A stretch of DNA of 64,000 nucleotides from Apiosordaria backusii (GCA_030549205.1 JAUKTV010000017.1:372001-436000); one strand, 5' to 3'; positions 1 to 12,794 are shown, counted from the stretch's first letter. Notes: a model not told the origin generated them from the letters alone. A program made the numbers and translations.

Positions 1-45
1 AAAGTTGACGGGATGCGGTCCTACCACACACACGGGCACAAGGGA

Positions 46-57
46 GGGGGGGGGGGG
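46..57. repeat. G12 homopolymer
   Basis: An uninterrupted run of 12 G residues. Runs like this are prone to length errors in sequencing and to slippage. Confidence 0.9.
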
Positions 58-154
58 TAACTCCCGCTACCTTATATATTCTCCTCTTCTTCCAACCCCC
101 GTGAGGAGTAGTTGTCACTATGGAGACTAGTTGGCAAGCGATGTGGACCAGTAT

Positions 155-173
155 ATACATACATACATACATA
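155..173. repeat. ATAC tetranucleotide microsatellite
   Basis: Between four and five perfect ATAC units in a row. It lies in non-coding sequence with no gene within 2 kb to the right. Confidence 0.85.
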
Positions 174-2621
174 ACGTAGTCTGACTCCATCTCCTACTCG
201 CCCACCCCCAAAACCATGGTCCCACGTTTGTTTTTTCGCGCTCCTATCCGCTATATCCGAATTAGCGATCGAATAGCATCACAGCATACCTCACAACACT
301 CCTCCATTGTCTCTCTGCCGGCCAGGCACGCCCTCGTCAGACATGACCCAAACGGGTCTGTTTCTTGTGCGGGGTAGTGGGATTGTGGGAACGCAGCAAC
401 GCTAAGTCTTGTTGTACCTGGCGTATCCTGTCTCCATATGGTGGGCGCGTCGCCTCTGGGGCCGGGAGTTGATGTTGATGTGCATGGCGGAGAAATAGAT
501 TCCCCTCGCAGCAGACAACGATGATTGCGGCTGATTTCAGGTGGCGAGCAGTCTGGCGGGGCCGGCAATGTGCGGGGAGAGAAGGCCCGGTTTGCCGAGG
601 GCCTAGGAGAGAAGGCGACATGCGCCGGTCTGGTTCGATGGGGGCTGGGCGCTTCGGCATATGTTCAGCTGGGGTTTGATTGAGTGTTCAGAGATTTGCA
701 AGGTCGCGATGGAATCAGCGAGGATAGGAGGGAGGTTGATTGATTAGATGAGCCAATGGCATCTTGTGTGTAGGTAGTCTGCTCTATGAGCATGGCCTGC
801 TGCCATTGGCCCAGTTACACACTTGAATTGAATTGTACAGACGGCCAAAATAAGTGTTTCATGAGATTGCCAACGCTGAACCAACTGCCGCCGTGCCAGT
901 GGTTCTCGATGGATGGTTGTTGGGCGGCCGGCATCCGAGATCGCATTCGATGTGGATTCGAGGACCCCGTTTAGGTCTTGGCATCGAGGTTGGATCGGAT
1001 GGCGTCATGTGAATGCCCACAATGCTCCACGTTCACGTCGCGTCTTTCAATGTCTATTTGAACGTCCCGACTCCTACTCCGTAAATTTGAGCTCATTCAT
1101 TCTCATCAGTCATGAGAGCTTCACATTCAGAGGGTGCTACAAAACAACCCTCTCACACCTTGACCTCTCTCAACCTCTCACCCGCACTTAACTCCCCGGC
1201 CGAGAAAACGGCTGCTGGCATCACATCCTCAACATTAACCTTTTCAATTTATTCGGTACCTCTTCCCACCTCCATCTCATTAGCCCGCCTTACATCGTGC
1301 TACCATGGCACAAAAAGGGGAATCTGGCGCTGCAGGTGACCGTCACCACCTACCTTACCTATGACCTGACGTCCCACCGCAGCGGTTTATCTTCTCTAAA
1401 TACGCAGTAATGCTTCGTTTCAAATTACCCGCTCCCCCCGTTTCACAGCAAGAAAATGTTTCGTTGGGATTTGGGATTCCTGGGTCACTTGAACCCAGCC
1501 CAGCCACATTGGCCCGCCCATATTAGTGAGATTGTGTCACCTGCGATGTTGAGAATGTGAATTAAAGCTGAATCAAGTGGAGTGCTGGAGTGAAAGCGCC
1601 AAAGCAAGCAGAGTGAGGTAAGCGGTGTGTGTGGTTTTCATGAAAGTCCGAGCAGAAAAGAATTATGGGTTTCCTTGCTGTTGAGGGGTGGGGATGTCGA
1701 TCATGGCAAAGTCCCCTGAAAATCTTTACTGCATCCTTGAGCGCGATGCTGCAACACGTGTAAGACATTTTGTTGAAAAGTTTCACTGTTGCGGCCCTTG
1801 AAGATCTGATCGATCTTGCCGTGCGTGACGGTCGCATTTGTCTGCATATGGCTTGGCTCTTCAGCAATTTGTCGCATTGAAACCGTTGTCCTCAACTCAG
1901 GTACGCGGGAGGCAGGATTCAAAGATCATAATGGAAAATCACAAGCAGGTTTTCGCAGGGGGAAGAAAAGTTTGATAGTACGACAACATTTGTACTTCTG
2001 ATTGATTGTAGGTATGGTATCCGTATTGGAACAAGGGAAAATTAGAGAATATTATGTACATAAGGGAGGTTTTCCAGCGGCATGGCTCCTCAAAAGCCAA
2101 CACCCATTTACAACAAGAGGGTTTAAGTAGCTTTTCGCCATGCCGCCTTTCAAACAAAATCAACAATAAAAACACACGAGATGGATGTACCACTCAAAAG
2201 TTTTATCCCTGCCACCATCACCCATTTGTGTGTGAAAGTCACAGTTTCGAACCTTTGAACAGTTATTTCACCAAGATAAGCCAATTCAACCACCCAATCA
2301 TCGTAACAAATGCCTGTTCATGTCGCCCTTTCGTCGTCGTCAAGTCATAGTGGTGTGTGTGTGTGATTTTTGTGTGGAATTTCTTTTCTTTATTTGTTGC
2401 TTCTCGAATGCCGAAAACTCGCAACTAAAAAAACGTTTTCGCAGCAGCGCGCGCGATGGGGTATATGATTTCAGACCAAACGACCTCTCTACTTCCCCTC
2501 AACTTCCTCAACTTAAAAAGCATAAAGCATCCTCCTCCTTGGCGGCCCGGGGCAACACAACATAAGCACTCGTCTGATTGTTTCAAGCGGTTGAAATGAA
2601 CAAATCCAGAGTGAGACCACG

Positions 2622-4420
2622 TTAGACGGACTCGTTCTTGAGGTAGGCGCTGTCGGGGCCCTGGGAGCCGGCGAAGGTGGTGTGGGGCTTCCACGCGGCC
2701 GAGGTGCGGGGAGTGGTCTCCTCCATCATCTTGTCGACCTGCTCGAGGGAGAGACCCTTGGTCTCGGGGACGAAAAGGAAGGTGTAGATGAGAGCACCGG
2801 TGCAGAGGCCGCCCCAGACGAAGAAGACAGATGACTTCATGTTGCCCCTCTCGGTACCGACCATGTAGGGGGTGATGACGGCAATGATGGTGTTCCACAG
2901 CCAGTTGGAGGCGGTCGAGAGACCAACGCCACGGGAGCGGATCGGCAGAGGGAAGATCTCACCAATGAGAATCCAGGCGCCGGGACCCCAGGTGGAGGCG
3001 AAGAAGAAAATGAAGATCGCAATGAAGGCGATCTGCGCGTTGACGGCCGAGATGTTGTTGGCGAGGGTGCGCTCGGGATCCTCGGGGGTGGGGGCGGGAG
3101 AGGTGTGGTTGAAGCCAACGGTGATACCGATGATAGCGACGAGGAACTGGCAGATAAGCATGCCAAGCGCACCCCAGAGGAGGATGGTGCGGCGACCGAA
3201 GCGCTCAACAGTCCAGAAGGAGATGGGGGTCGAGCACACGTTGATGACGGTGAAGATCATGGAAATGACGAAGGAGTTGGAGATGGCACCGGTCGACTTG
3301 AGGAAGGGGGTAGAGTAGTAGAAGATGAAGTTGACACCAGTCCTAAGCGCAAACACATGTTAGCCAACCGGCCTTTGATTTTGTTTGTTGCGCATCGTTC
3401 TGTAAACACTTACCATTGCTGCATCATCTGAAGAGAGGTACCGAGGATGGTCTTGCGCAGGTTGGAGTTGGCCTTGAAGAGAGAGCCCTTGAAGCAGTTG
3501 GCCCAGCTGCCGAACCAGGTGGTGGAGGGAATGAGCTGACGCTCGTACTCCTCGTTGGCGACGATCTCAGCAAGCTCGACCTGGATGTACTCAGAGTCCT
3601 TAGGCTGGCCACGAAGGCGAGCAAGAGCATCGGTGGCAGCGGGAAGGTTGGCCTTCTTGACGAAGTAGCGGGGGGAGTCGGGGAGGAAGAAGAGACCACC
3701 AGCGAGGATGATAGCCCAGAGGAACTGGATGGCAATGGGAATGCGGTAGGAGCCAGTGTCGGTTCTACCCTCAGAGGCATAGACTACGCAAGCAGCCAAC
3801 ATGATACCAATGGTAATACAGAATTGGTAACCGGCGACCAGAGCACCACGGACCTTGCGGGGGCACTATGAAGCGGGAGCAGTTAGCACATTGGCATCTC
3901 TTGGCTCAGACGGACATCTCCGACTTACAATCTCGGACATGTACAGAATGACGACAGCGGACTCGAAACCGACACCGATACCAGCGATCAAGCGACCAGC
4001 AACGATGGCAGCGAGGGGGTTACCGAGACCAGTGATCATCTGGATGACGCAACCGATGATGTAGATCAAGCAGCCGAGAATGACAGTCCACTTGCGGCCA
4101 ATCCAGTCGGCAGCGTCGCCAGCAATGAGAGCACCGAAGAAAGTACCGCAGGAGAGAATAGAGACGATGAGGGAAGTCCGGGACTCGGAAACAGCCTTGG
4201 CGCCGGCGAACTCGACGGCATCGATGAAGATCTGGGAGCCGAGGACACCGTTGATGTAACCGGAGTCGTAACCGAAGAAGATACCACCAAACGAGGCGAA
4301 GGCGCAGAGGAGGTAGGCCTTCCAGGTGACGGGGGCCTCAATACGCTCGACATCCTGGGTAGTAGCCAGGCCGCCGATGTGGGAAGCGGCCGGGGCCTCC
4401 TTCTCGTCGTGAGCCGACAT
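2622..4420 (-). CDS. MFS hexose (glucose) transporter
   Basis: Plasma-membrane sugar:H+ symporter or facilitator of the fungal HXT family, predicted 554 aa, the usual family length. Exons on the minus strand are 4420-3929, 3865-3414 and 3342-2622. All junctions are GT-AG and keep frame, and the first intron carries a GCTAAC branch site. Visible motifs: a first helix with FFGYDSGYINGV, a cytoplasmic loop with GRKW, DSPRYFVKK after helix 6, QQWTGVNFIFYY at the start of helix 7 (the second intron splits its Trp codon), GRRTILLWG, and PETKGLSLEQVD before the hydrophilic tail. QQ-TGVNFIFYY is the sugar-contacting region in this family, so hexose is the likely substrate. High or low affinity cannot be decided here. 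The upstream region holds a cluster of CreA-type motifs, suggesting carbon-catabolite control. The start has no competing upstream ATG in frame. Confidence 0.95.
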
Positions 4421-7400
4421 GATGGTCGAAAAGGTATCTTATACGCCTTGCTCTGTTTGATGAGGTTGTTGTCGACTAGGGGCGATGCCTTTTTTAGATG
4501 TAACTTGTAACCGTGACCCGAGGGGTTGGATGGGGGGAAGGTAGTAGAGCGGGATGAAGGGAAAAAGAAGCTCGACCGGTGAGACGGGAGAGAGGGTGGT
4601 GATATTTGAATAGAATGGCAGAGAGTGCTACTGGGAAGGAAGGGCTTTGGGATTTTTGGCCGACATGGGTTACATCTCTTTGGGCTCCAGGTTTTGGAGC
4701 ATGTCACTCTGCGGAGCGTTGGGCGGATCTGGCCAGTCAGAAGACGCGGAGAACTGGGGGAGCATCCATTACCCCCGACTTGGCAAAAGTATGCTTGGGG
4801 TATTTCGCCGCGTTCCCGCCGGGTCAAGTGCATTGTTTGCGGGGACCCTACTTACAAGGTGGCTTCGAGGATGATGCATTGTACACTCAGGTAGGGTTGG
4901 TCAAGCTGACGAGGTAGCTCGGTAGCCATGGGGTCCATGCAGAATACCGCCGAGCATCTGAGGCACCCCCTGGCTCGTTGCGACCTCTTTCAACGTCTGG
5001 GGACACGCCGTTCGATTGCAAGCGGGCGCTGTTCGTCCCAACTCTACCAATCCCCCGGGCTGGCTCCTCCCCCTCCCCCAGAACTTCCAGAAACCTCCGG
5101 CCTCCAGCCGCTGCAGCTCCCGTGGCCGTGGTGCCGTGGAGGTGCACACCACCCCAGGCCTAGAACGGGGTGGTCAGGTAGGCAAACGAGCACCATAAAT
5201 TGACCGAGTCGGTCCGGAGTGTTGCATTCACGCGCTCGCCTACCCCAGATCTGGCGTTGGCCTCGATTCGCCGTCGCAGTTTTTCCCTGTGGAGGAGGTG
5301 GGTTACACTACACGTGAACATATCCGTAGGGGAGGCGGAATCCCGTCTCGAGGCGGATGCGGGAGTGTAAGTTACCGTAATATTACCTTAGCATTCCACG
5401 CTTGTGACAGACTTCCGTTCCCGAGACCAACGCCCGACCGAACACGGGCTCGTTCGGCCCCACCGACCAAGGAGCTGACATCCAAACTTTTCGCCGTAGA
5501 CCTTGCCGTGGGCTTGGATCACATTGTTTCTCGATGGACCCATACAATGATGCCGTGTCTCTTTGGCGGAGACACACGATCGTACTGTACTCTGATGGCA
5601 GGTCATGCTGTACACTACTCTGTTCAAACTCCGTTCATACCGCCGGGTTGGGGTGAGCCACGTGCGCCAAGCCCCCCTGAGCATCACCAAGAGGCAAAAG
5701 AGAAACACAATCGCACTGTCACCACCCTGTTTCCGGTATTGTCTCGCAAGAGCTTGTCTCGGTCGTTGAAGATTAGCGGGTTGCGGCTCTCTCACAAGCG
5801 AGCACCAGCAAGACCAAGACCGCTACACTAGAACCGATCAGATTTTTCTTTTTTCCTCGTCTTCGCCGTTGGCCATGCTCTTCAGGTTGGGGTCTCGTGG
5901 TCGGGAAAAGGGGTGCTGAACTGTCGCGCCACAAAAAACGGCACCACTCGGCGTTTGGCACGGCGATACTTTTGACACTACAAACCATCACGCCTCGGAC
6001 TCGTCAAGTCAGCAGTCATTTGACCCGTGCGTTTGAAGCCGTTGCGCTGCATGTCAAAAGTCAACAGCCACACAGAGGCGCCGAGGTCCGTTGGGTGGCC
6101 CAAAAGGCCCAAAAGAATGTTGGCGCGATGGGGCTTCAACTGGCTAGCCCGGAGCATTAGCCAAGAAGGCAAGGAGTCGCCGGCTAAAAACGGTCCTTTT
6201 CTGGGGACTTTATCTTGTCATCCCCGTGCCCCCAGTTTTAGCTGTTTGGGGTCCCCATGGGCAACCCCGGATTGCCCGACTTGAGAGGTTGGAGAACAGT
6301 TTGGGGAAGCATGATCCATTCAGTTTTGCTCCATCTGATCACCGCGATGCTTGCATTTTTCACCGATTGTCTGGGGAATAGCGGACACCGTGTGGGATAG
6401 TATTATCTGGGGGAAAAGGGGAGTAGAAACCCATTGGTAATAGCTGCCAAAAGTTTGTGGATGACATGTGTCGCGGCCGACAGCACGGCAACTATCAGTC
6501 AAACCAGACCAAGTTGGGGTTGGTGAGCCAAGACTCGCGGGGAACTTTTCTTTTTGTTCTTTGCTAGCGTTTCCAGTGTAAAAGCGAGTCCAAGAGCGAC
6601 GGGAGTCCCGGAGTGCCCACCAACGATCGCTTTGAACGAAGTGACAGGCGTCACAGTTTCGTACAACTTCTTCTGGCGGTTCTCTCGATGCAACGTCTGC
6701 CAAAGCCTTTGTTGCGCTCCCAGGATCATGGCGATGCTTATTTTTGCAGATCATGCGTCCCAGCTTCATCATGATGCGTTCAGGGTGCTGTCAAGCGCAT
6801 GGTAAAAGCTCCATCACCCGCTCCACTCCTTTCCCCAACTTCGACCCAGACTTTGAGCTTCCCCTCAATCTCATCATGCATCGCCAGAAGCCAGGAGTCC
6901 CCAGTCTCCAGCCCTGAAAACATCCTGGTGTTTCTCGGTCCAGCCCGATGCATTGCAGTCTCGACTCTCTCGAGTCAACCTGACGGAAGGACCCGTCCAA
7001 CCAGAAATGATCAGCAATCTCTGTGGTTGTGCTCGTGTAAATATCGCTCAAAAGCTTCACGCCTCTTTTTTCGTGTTTCCGGCGCACAATTCCGCCATCC
7101 CCCAATCTCGAATGGCGGCCTCTCAAAGGATCGGATGAAGGAGCACAGCTTTGTTACGGTTACACTGGCCGTCACCGGCGTGTCTGATTGCTAATGCAAC
7201 GTCCCGAAGACTGTCGAACGCGACATGGTCGTGCAACACAGTTTTTCAGTCCACATCATGGGTCAAACGCTCCCCCCCATTGCAATGAAAAACCACCGCA
7301 CTGTCTTGTCTGCTCATTTTGCGCTGTTTCCGACCGCCACTGATGGTATGTTTCCTCCCCTGTTCTGAGTAAACACCTCGAACTTGTCCATGACATGTCG

Positions 7401-10290
7401 TTGACCCTTATTACCAAAGATTACCTAAACCATACCCAAATAGGCGATTAGACACCGCTTCTCAGCGTCATTCACTCCTGAGTGAACAAAGCCCAGCTGA
7501 AAAAGCTTCTCTGAGACAATTGCTCACGTGCGGATCCCATCCACCTCGTGCTGAGCTACCCAAGCTAAGCCAATGAGCGAAAACCGATGGCTTCCCCGGA
7601 CTTTTTGACCAAACGCAGATTCCCCTACGTCATTGTCGTCGACCTCGTGACAGATATCGTTCTTTGTTGACAAGCCATCGACCCCGCGGTCAACCACCTC
7701 GAGTGAGGGGAAAATTCCAGTGAACCAGCCCCCCAGGCGCCACAGAGTCGGTGGCGCCTCTCGCTGAACCACGCCAAGCGGCAAGGGCTGGCGGGCAGCC
7801 GGGGGCGGGAAGAGAGCCAAGGGGAAGCCGAATGCGGGGAAAAAAGCTTGCCCGAGATTGAGTGTGGTGCGGGAAGCCTGAATGTTTTTTTCTGGCGGCG
7901 GCCGGGATGGGAAAGTTCAATTGTCGCTGCATCGGGCATCCTCAAGCGAAGGAATGTTGAGATTGAAAGAAAATGCCCTTGAGCGACGTCAAGAAAACAC
8001 ACCCCGTGATCTTTTTGCCTTTGGAATAGCATCATTCATTTTCGGGACCGGGGGTTTCGCGACAACGAGGATGGTAATAACCACAAGAAACATTACGGTA
8101 TGTTACGAATCTTTCCACTCTTCCCGTGTCTCTCCCGCAGGAAACCCTCGATCTCAATCGATCTGACACAGCCAACCCAACGTCCGCAGGTACCCCCAAA
8201 ATATCGCCCTTTCTGGTTGCAGAAATCACGCTGAACGATTTCCCCCGCCCCCCCGATCCCGTTGCGGAAGAAACGGCCAACGGCATAAAACGATCATCAA
8301 GAAATGGCTCCCACGCGGCAAGGATTGGCAATTAAGCAGGCGCCGGTGTACATAGTGTAGGATGGCCTGTCAGTTACAACCGGTTTGGGTGGTCGAGCTA
8401 GTGGCTGTCTGCCGATCAGCACCACGCCACACCGAGGTTTTGAGGACTTTGTTGGTGGAAGGATGAAAGGATGAACAAAAGGTTTTTCGCTGAAGAACCA
8501 GGCTCGGGCAGGCTCGGGATGGTGTAGGGTAGGTGCTGTTTCGTGGCACAACAGCGAATGAAGACAGGGCGAGTGGACAACAATTGTCGGTGAGTTCAAG
8601 GTGCCCCAGCAGGACTTGGGGAAGAAGTTCGGTATTGGTGGTCCCCGACGAGGAAGTTGGCCATTCAGGGCTGTCAGTGGCTGCCCTCCATGTTGGTCCT
8701 CAAAGCTGCAGCCGGCTGCGTCCACCACAGACCGACCCGTGCCTTGTGTTTTAACCAATCAGAGCCGAATATCGCGCATTCCTTCAGGAGGTCCCAATAA
8801 CAAGAAACAGATGTTTCGTGGGCGAGGGAGGATATTTACGGGACCCCTCTAGGTCTTATCACTTTTTTCACATTGACCCCCACTTGACAGATATTTGAGA
8901 CCTGCCTGCCGGATCTGCAGCCCTTCGTGAACCCCAGTCAGCCATGGCGGCCGCGTGGGTGTGGGAAATCGGGAACAGAGAAATTGAGATCGACAAGGCT
9001 GGATGGGGTGACGGTTTTTTTCTTTTTTTTGGTTGACCTTGTCCCTGTTCCGCCGTTTCTTCAACAAGCAAAGAAAAAAAAAGAAAAGAGGTGCTTGTTG
9101 CTCGCAGAAGAAACGAATGAGCCAGCCAGCCGTCTTGGCAACTTCAAGGAGGTTTATGCAGCCAACGGTTTTTGTGCCAAGAGTGTTTGCCAAGTCTTCA
9201 ACGTTGATGCATGGCGATGGCACAGGACAACACAGACCGATTTGACATCCTGGTCGTGGACTCGTGGGCGAGGTCTGGTTTTGGGAGATTTTTACATAAG
9301 GTAGAATCCATGTGCCGGAAGATCGTGACGAACTTGTCACTTTGCTTAACAGTTTGAGTTGTGTTGAAAATAGACCGAATTCTGATCGGGCAAGATTAAT
9401 TGTTTCAAGAGCGGGTAATACTGAATGACTTGAAGTAGACAGCTGGACGCAGTCGCTGAGGGAAGGTTTCTGAATGGTAGAAAATTAAAATCTTTAACTT
9501 GCTTAACCTTCATGTATTCAAATGAGTGGGGGCTGAGTTTTCTCGATACTCGACCCTTTTGAAAGCCTGTCTGGTGTTTAACTTTTGTGGTAAACCTTTC
9601 CAAGAAGCATTTTGATGCTGATCATGATTGAGTGTAGATGCTTTCCAAAGACATCCATTGTTTGCTCATCGTTAGACATCAAAGTCAAGGACATTACCTA
9701 CTTTGTGCTGAATGATATGGTTATGAGACTTGATTGAGTGTGTCTAGGTTCATTACACAGAGGGAGAATATGGCTGGAATATATACACAAAGACCCTGAT
9801 ATCCCCTGATACCTTGTACCTGTGTATCCGGACGGGCAGTGACCCTACTGCTCAGCACTTTGCTGTTGTGAAATGTGTGAATGAAAGTTTTAGATAGGCT
9901 ATACCAAGGTAAATGGCCAGCATCCGGTATGCAACAACATTCTTCGCAACACATGGTTTTGGAGACAAGTTCAAGGTAGACAGAGTTAATATGACTTAGG
10001 TTCATACTTGTAAGCCTTGCCAGTGTTTTAAGTTTTGCCTTCAAGGTTTATTCATAGCTGCCCACTTTGCCTTTTAACTTGTATGCACGGTTTAAAAGAC
10101 ACTATAATGCAAGAACAACGTCTACCAACCTGGAAAGTAAGCCACTAAGGTATCGTATTCCAAGTTTCTATTCCAGACTACTCTAATTCTGTTGCTAAAT
10201 ATTCCCGTAAATGCAAAGCTCAACAATGACTAGCTAGTAGTAAATGCAAAATGTACCACTCGTCATACCCCTTATAACAGTCACACCCCC
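4421..10290. other. 5.9-kb gene-free interval upstream of the hexose transporter
   Basis: The longest gene-free interval in the window, between two genes that are both read leftward. Open frames up to 180 codons occur on both strands, but none shows a domain, a signal peptide, or exon extension across good splice sites. Composition is ordinary, without the marked A+T enrichment of RIP-mutated repeats, except for a mildly A+T-rich part at about 9.3-10.25 kb. It probably contains the transporter promoter and the 3' region of the phosphotransferase gene. A long non-coding transcript is possible but cannot be shown from sequence. Confidence 0.5.
4711..5002. promoter_or_regulatory. Cluster of CreA/CRE1-type SYGGRG motifs
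   Basis: Five plus-strand matches to the carbon-catabolite repressor consensus SYGGRG lie at 4711-4716 (GCGGAG), 4746-4751 (GCGGAG), 4754-4759 (CTGGGG), 4839-4844 (GCGGGG) and 4997-5002 (CTGGGG). They are about 290-580 bp upstream of the hexose transporter start. Two are only 2 bp apart; close pairs are the form that CreA binds functionally in Aspergillus. The consensus is short, so chance matches are expected; binding is an inference. Confidence 0.4.
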
Positions 10291-11958
10291 TCACAACTGC
10301 CCATACCCCAAAACCCTCGCCAAATGCGCCCTCGCCTCCTCCGCCCACCAGTCCACCACCTTCCTCTCCCCATTCTTTTCTTCCATCTTATCCCTCACCA
10401 CCATCTCCATCAACTCCCTCGCCTCGGCCGTCATCGACTCGGCCCTCTTCTCATACCCACCCCCCGGGTTCTCCCCAAACAGCCTCTCGTCAATAAATTT
10501 CCAGTAAACAGGGTCAAGCCCGTACGTCCTACGAGTGGCATAGTTGATCCAAAAGCTGCCGTCTTCCCAATTTCTCCTCATTCTCGCTGAGAGTGGTTGC
10601 TCCTTTGGGCCTTTTTGACTGGCCCCGGTGGTGGTAGAGTCATCTGATACATGAAGCTTGTCAAGCCATTCCACTACGCGACCATCTTCAGCCACTTTAC
10701 TCCCATCACATTCCTCTCCCAGGGAAGGAACACCAGCAGCCCTCCCAGCCGCAAGCTTCTCCTCCTCTTTTTCCAGCGCCTTCAAAAAGACATCAAGATA
10801 CTTCGGATACTTCCCCGCCCAGTCATCTATACACCCCGGCTTCTCATCCATCCAATACTGCGGCTTCTGCAGCATCAACCACCAAGGCGGATCAGACGCC
10901 ATCGACCTCGGCCCAAACCACGCAAACTCCCAGTCCACCACCGCCACCACGTCCCCCGTTTTCGGGTCGACCAGCACATTCCAGGGTGTCAGATCGTCGC
11001 AAATGAGCTTGAACGTCTCAGGGGTGGGGGTGATGTGCTCCTGCCGGCTGGTGTAGCTCGGCGAGGGCAGCAAGCCCATGTACGCCGCCCGGCGAAACAT
11101 GTAACGGGCCATGTACTTGTCTCGGGCGTCGTCTTCGGACTCGACCGCGTCGTTGCGCTGAAAAATGAATTGCGCCATGTGGAGGTCGGCATAGTACTGG
11201 TAGACTTCATGGGTGGTGTTGAGGACTCGGTTGGGGGGTCCGAGGACGGATTCGGGGCAGCCGCCTAGGGTGACGACGTCGGTGAGGGTTTGGGGAAGCA
11301 TTCGGGAGGCGACTGTGAACTCGCCGTCGGTGCTGTGGCAGAGGGAGCCGCTTTGGGGCATGGTGAGCTGGTCGAGCTGGAGGACGATGTTGGCCATTTG
11401 GCGGTAGAGGTTCTCGAGCTTGTCCTCGGGCATGTTCTGGTCGATGGTGACGTGGGAGTAAGGCTCGGCTGGGTCTTTCAGCAAGTCGGAGAGATCAATT
11501 GTGTCGGGGTAAAAGTCCATGATGATGAAGGGTCCCAGTCCTGTAGGATTTTGCTCGGCAATGCCCATGTGATAGATGTGAGGAACTGGGATGGTTGTGT
11601 TCGCTTCGACGTAGCGCATAATGGCAACTTCAGCTCGTAGCTTTTCTTCCCTCATAGCCAAACTGTAGCGTGGGAGGGGGATGCGCATCATGGCATAGGT
11701 ATTAGGCTCGTCAAACTTGACGACAAAAACGCCATTGTAGCTTCCACGCAGGGCTGTATGCCATGTCCCGCCCTTTCCGCCGTGGTATTTCTTGACCAAG
11801 CGGACAATTTCTGCGCGGAGTTCGGGATCTTTGAGCTTTGCATTCACCTGATCGAAGGCAATTTTGTCTTGGAGCCGGTCCACCTCATCATCCGCGAACA
11901 TGCCATGTTCGCGGGTTCTGCGATCCACGCGCTTTTTGTCCGAAGGCGGTTCGGACAT
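10291..11958 (-). CDS. APH-superfamily phosphotransferase (kinase-like)
   Basis: Intronless, 555 aa. It has the fungal aminoglycoside-phosphotransferase/choline-kinase-like fold: an N-lobe with a nucleotide-binding strand and VVKFDEP at about 79-85, and a Glu-rich alphaC segment at about 104-110. The Brenner-type catalytic loop ICDDLTPWNVLVD lies at 319-331, with catalytic Asp322 and Asn327, followed by the Mg-binding VVDWEFAW with Asp342. The usual His of HxDxxxxN is a Cys here. Fungal genomes carry many such proteins, mostly of unknown substrate (small molecules rather than proteins). The C-terminal third (about 400-470) is charged and low in complexity. The ATG at 11958 opens the frame and no splice site is needed. 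Nothing nearby indicates the substrate. Confidence 0.88.
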   Translation of the reverse strand: MSEPPSDKKRVDRRTREHGMFADDEVDRLQDKIAFDQVNAKLKDPELRAEIVRLVKKYHGGKGGTWHTALRGSYNGVFVVKFDEPNTYAMMRIPLPRYSLAMREEKLRAEVAIMRYVEANTTIPVPHIYHMGIAEQNPTGLGPFIIMDFYPDTIDLSDLLKDPAEPYSHVTIDQNMPEDKLENLYRQMANIVLQLDQLTMPQSGSLCHSTDGEFTVASRMLPQTLTDVVTLGGCPESVLGPPNRVLNTTHEVYQYYADLHMAQFIFQRNDAVESEDDARDKYMARYMFRRAAYMGLLPSPSYTSRQEHITPTPETFKLICDDLTPWNVLVDPKTGDVVAVVDWEFAWFGPRSMASDPPWWLMLQKPQYWMDEKPGCIDDWAGKYPKYLDVFLKALEKEEEKLAAGRAAGVPSLGEECDGSKVAEDGRVVEWLDKLHVSDDSTTTGASQKGPKEQPLSARMRRNWEDGSFWINYATRRTYGLDPVYWKFIDERLFGENPGGGYEKRAESMTAEARELMEMVVRDKMEEKNGERKVVDWWAEEARAHLARVLGYGQL

Positions 11959-12794
11959 TCTCAGGGCTGCGAAAAGAAATGAATGACTAAGATTCTAAAA
12001 TGAATGTTAACAGAATGTTTACTTCAGAAGAGATGGGATTTCACCGTCCCGTCGTTGTTTAAATCTGTGATTAAATGATGTCGTAGAGTTGAATCAACAC
12101 ACTTAGGATGTCAAGGGTTGTTGGTGTTGGAACAGCGTTCAGTTCGGCGCCTGTTCGGCATTTGGCGCCGTATGATTGGGGCTGTGCTCGCAACCCGCCC
12201 AGAGACTGTGCCCCCGTCAAAAATTGAGTGCTGCCAGCATCGCCATTCGCTGATATCACAAATCGATCCCGACAGTCTGGTTCAATGCACTTTGCCAGTG
12301 CGATCTGCGTTCACCTTGTTGCCCTGAAACACAAGACCGAACGTGCCCAGAGAACGTGTGAGATGTATGGAAACAACCAGCTCCCAATAATAACCTTGAA
12401 AATGGAGATCGAGTCCCAATTCACCAAGTCTAGGGTACTTCGGCCAATGACACGGCCAGTTGATTCCCTTCTTGGAAGCCGCGTGATGGAGGGCGACGGG
12501 CTTCTTCCAGTTCTCGACCAGGCGAGGACCTGCATGAGAGTCTTTTTCGGGACCAACAGAACCATGATGCCACGAATAGCTTCATCAGCAGTTACATTGA
12601 TGCCAAAATTAGTTCCCACGTAGCCTCGAAGACTGACGGTGCTTGAGGTATAAGAAGAGGATATCTCGTGCCGAAGAGGGTCGGATATCGTTAGTACACA
12701 GGTCAACATTCACATTCTTCCAGTCCGGCACTGAAACCTATTCCAGCCTTCAATCTATTTTCTCAACTTCAAAGCATTTAACCTCACATTCAAG
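11959..12794. other. Divergent promoter interval
   Basis: About 840 bp between the leftward phosphotransferase and the rightward small low-complexity gene, so it should hold both promoters. No convincing coding frame was found. The 5' leader of the right-hand gene probably starts in the C/T-rich stretch at about 12.70-12.79 kb. Confidence 0.45.

Larger units (their letters stand above)
1..2621. other. Gene-free stretch at the left edge
   Basis: No open frame here has a recognisable domain, signal peptide or plausible exon chain on either strand. The right part (about 2.2-2.6 kb) lies downstream of the leftward hexose transporter and should hold its 3' UTR. The stretch contains a G12 homopolymer and an ATAC microsatellite, listed separately. 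A gene made of many very short exons could have been missed. Confidence 0.5.

Noticed and set aside
5289..5831. Open frame of 180 codons in the gene-free interval
   Set aside because: No domain, no signal peptide, mixed composition and no conserved block; such lengths occur by chance in G+C-rich DNA.
10651..11268. Open frame of 205 codons on the plus strand within the APH gene
   Set aside because: Antisense shadow of the phosphotransferase; the product is Arg/His/Pro-rich without features.
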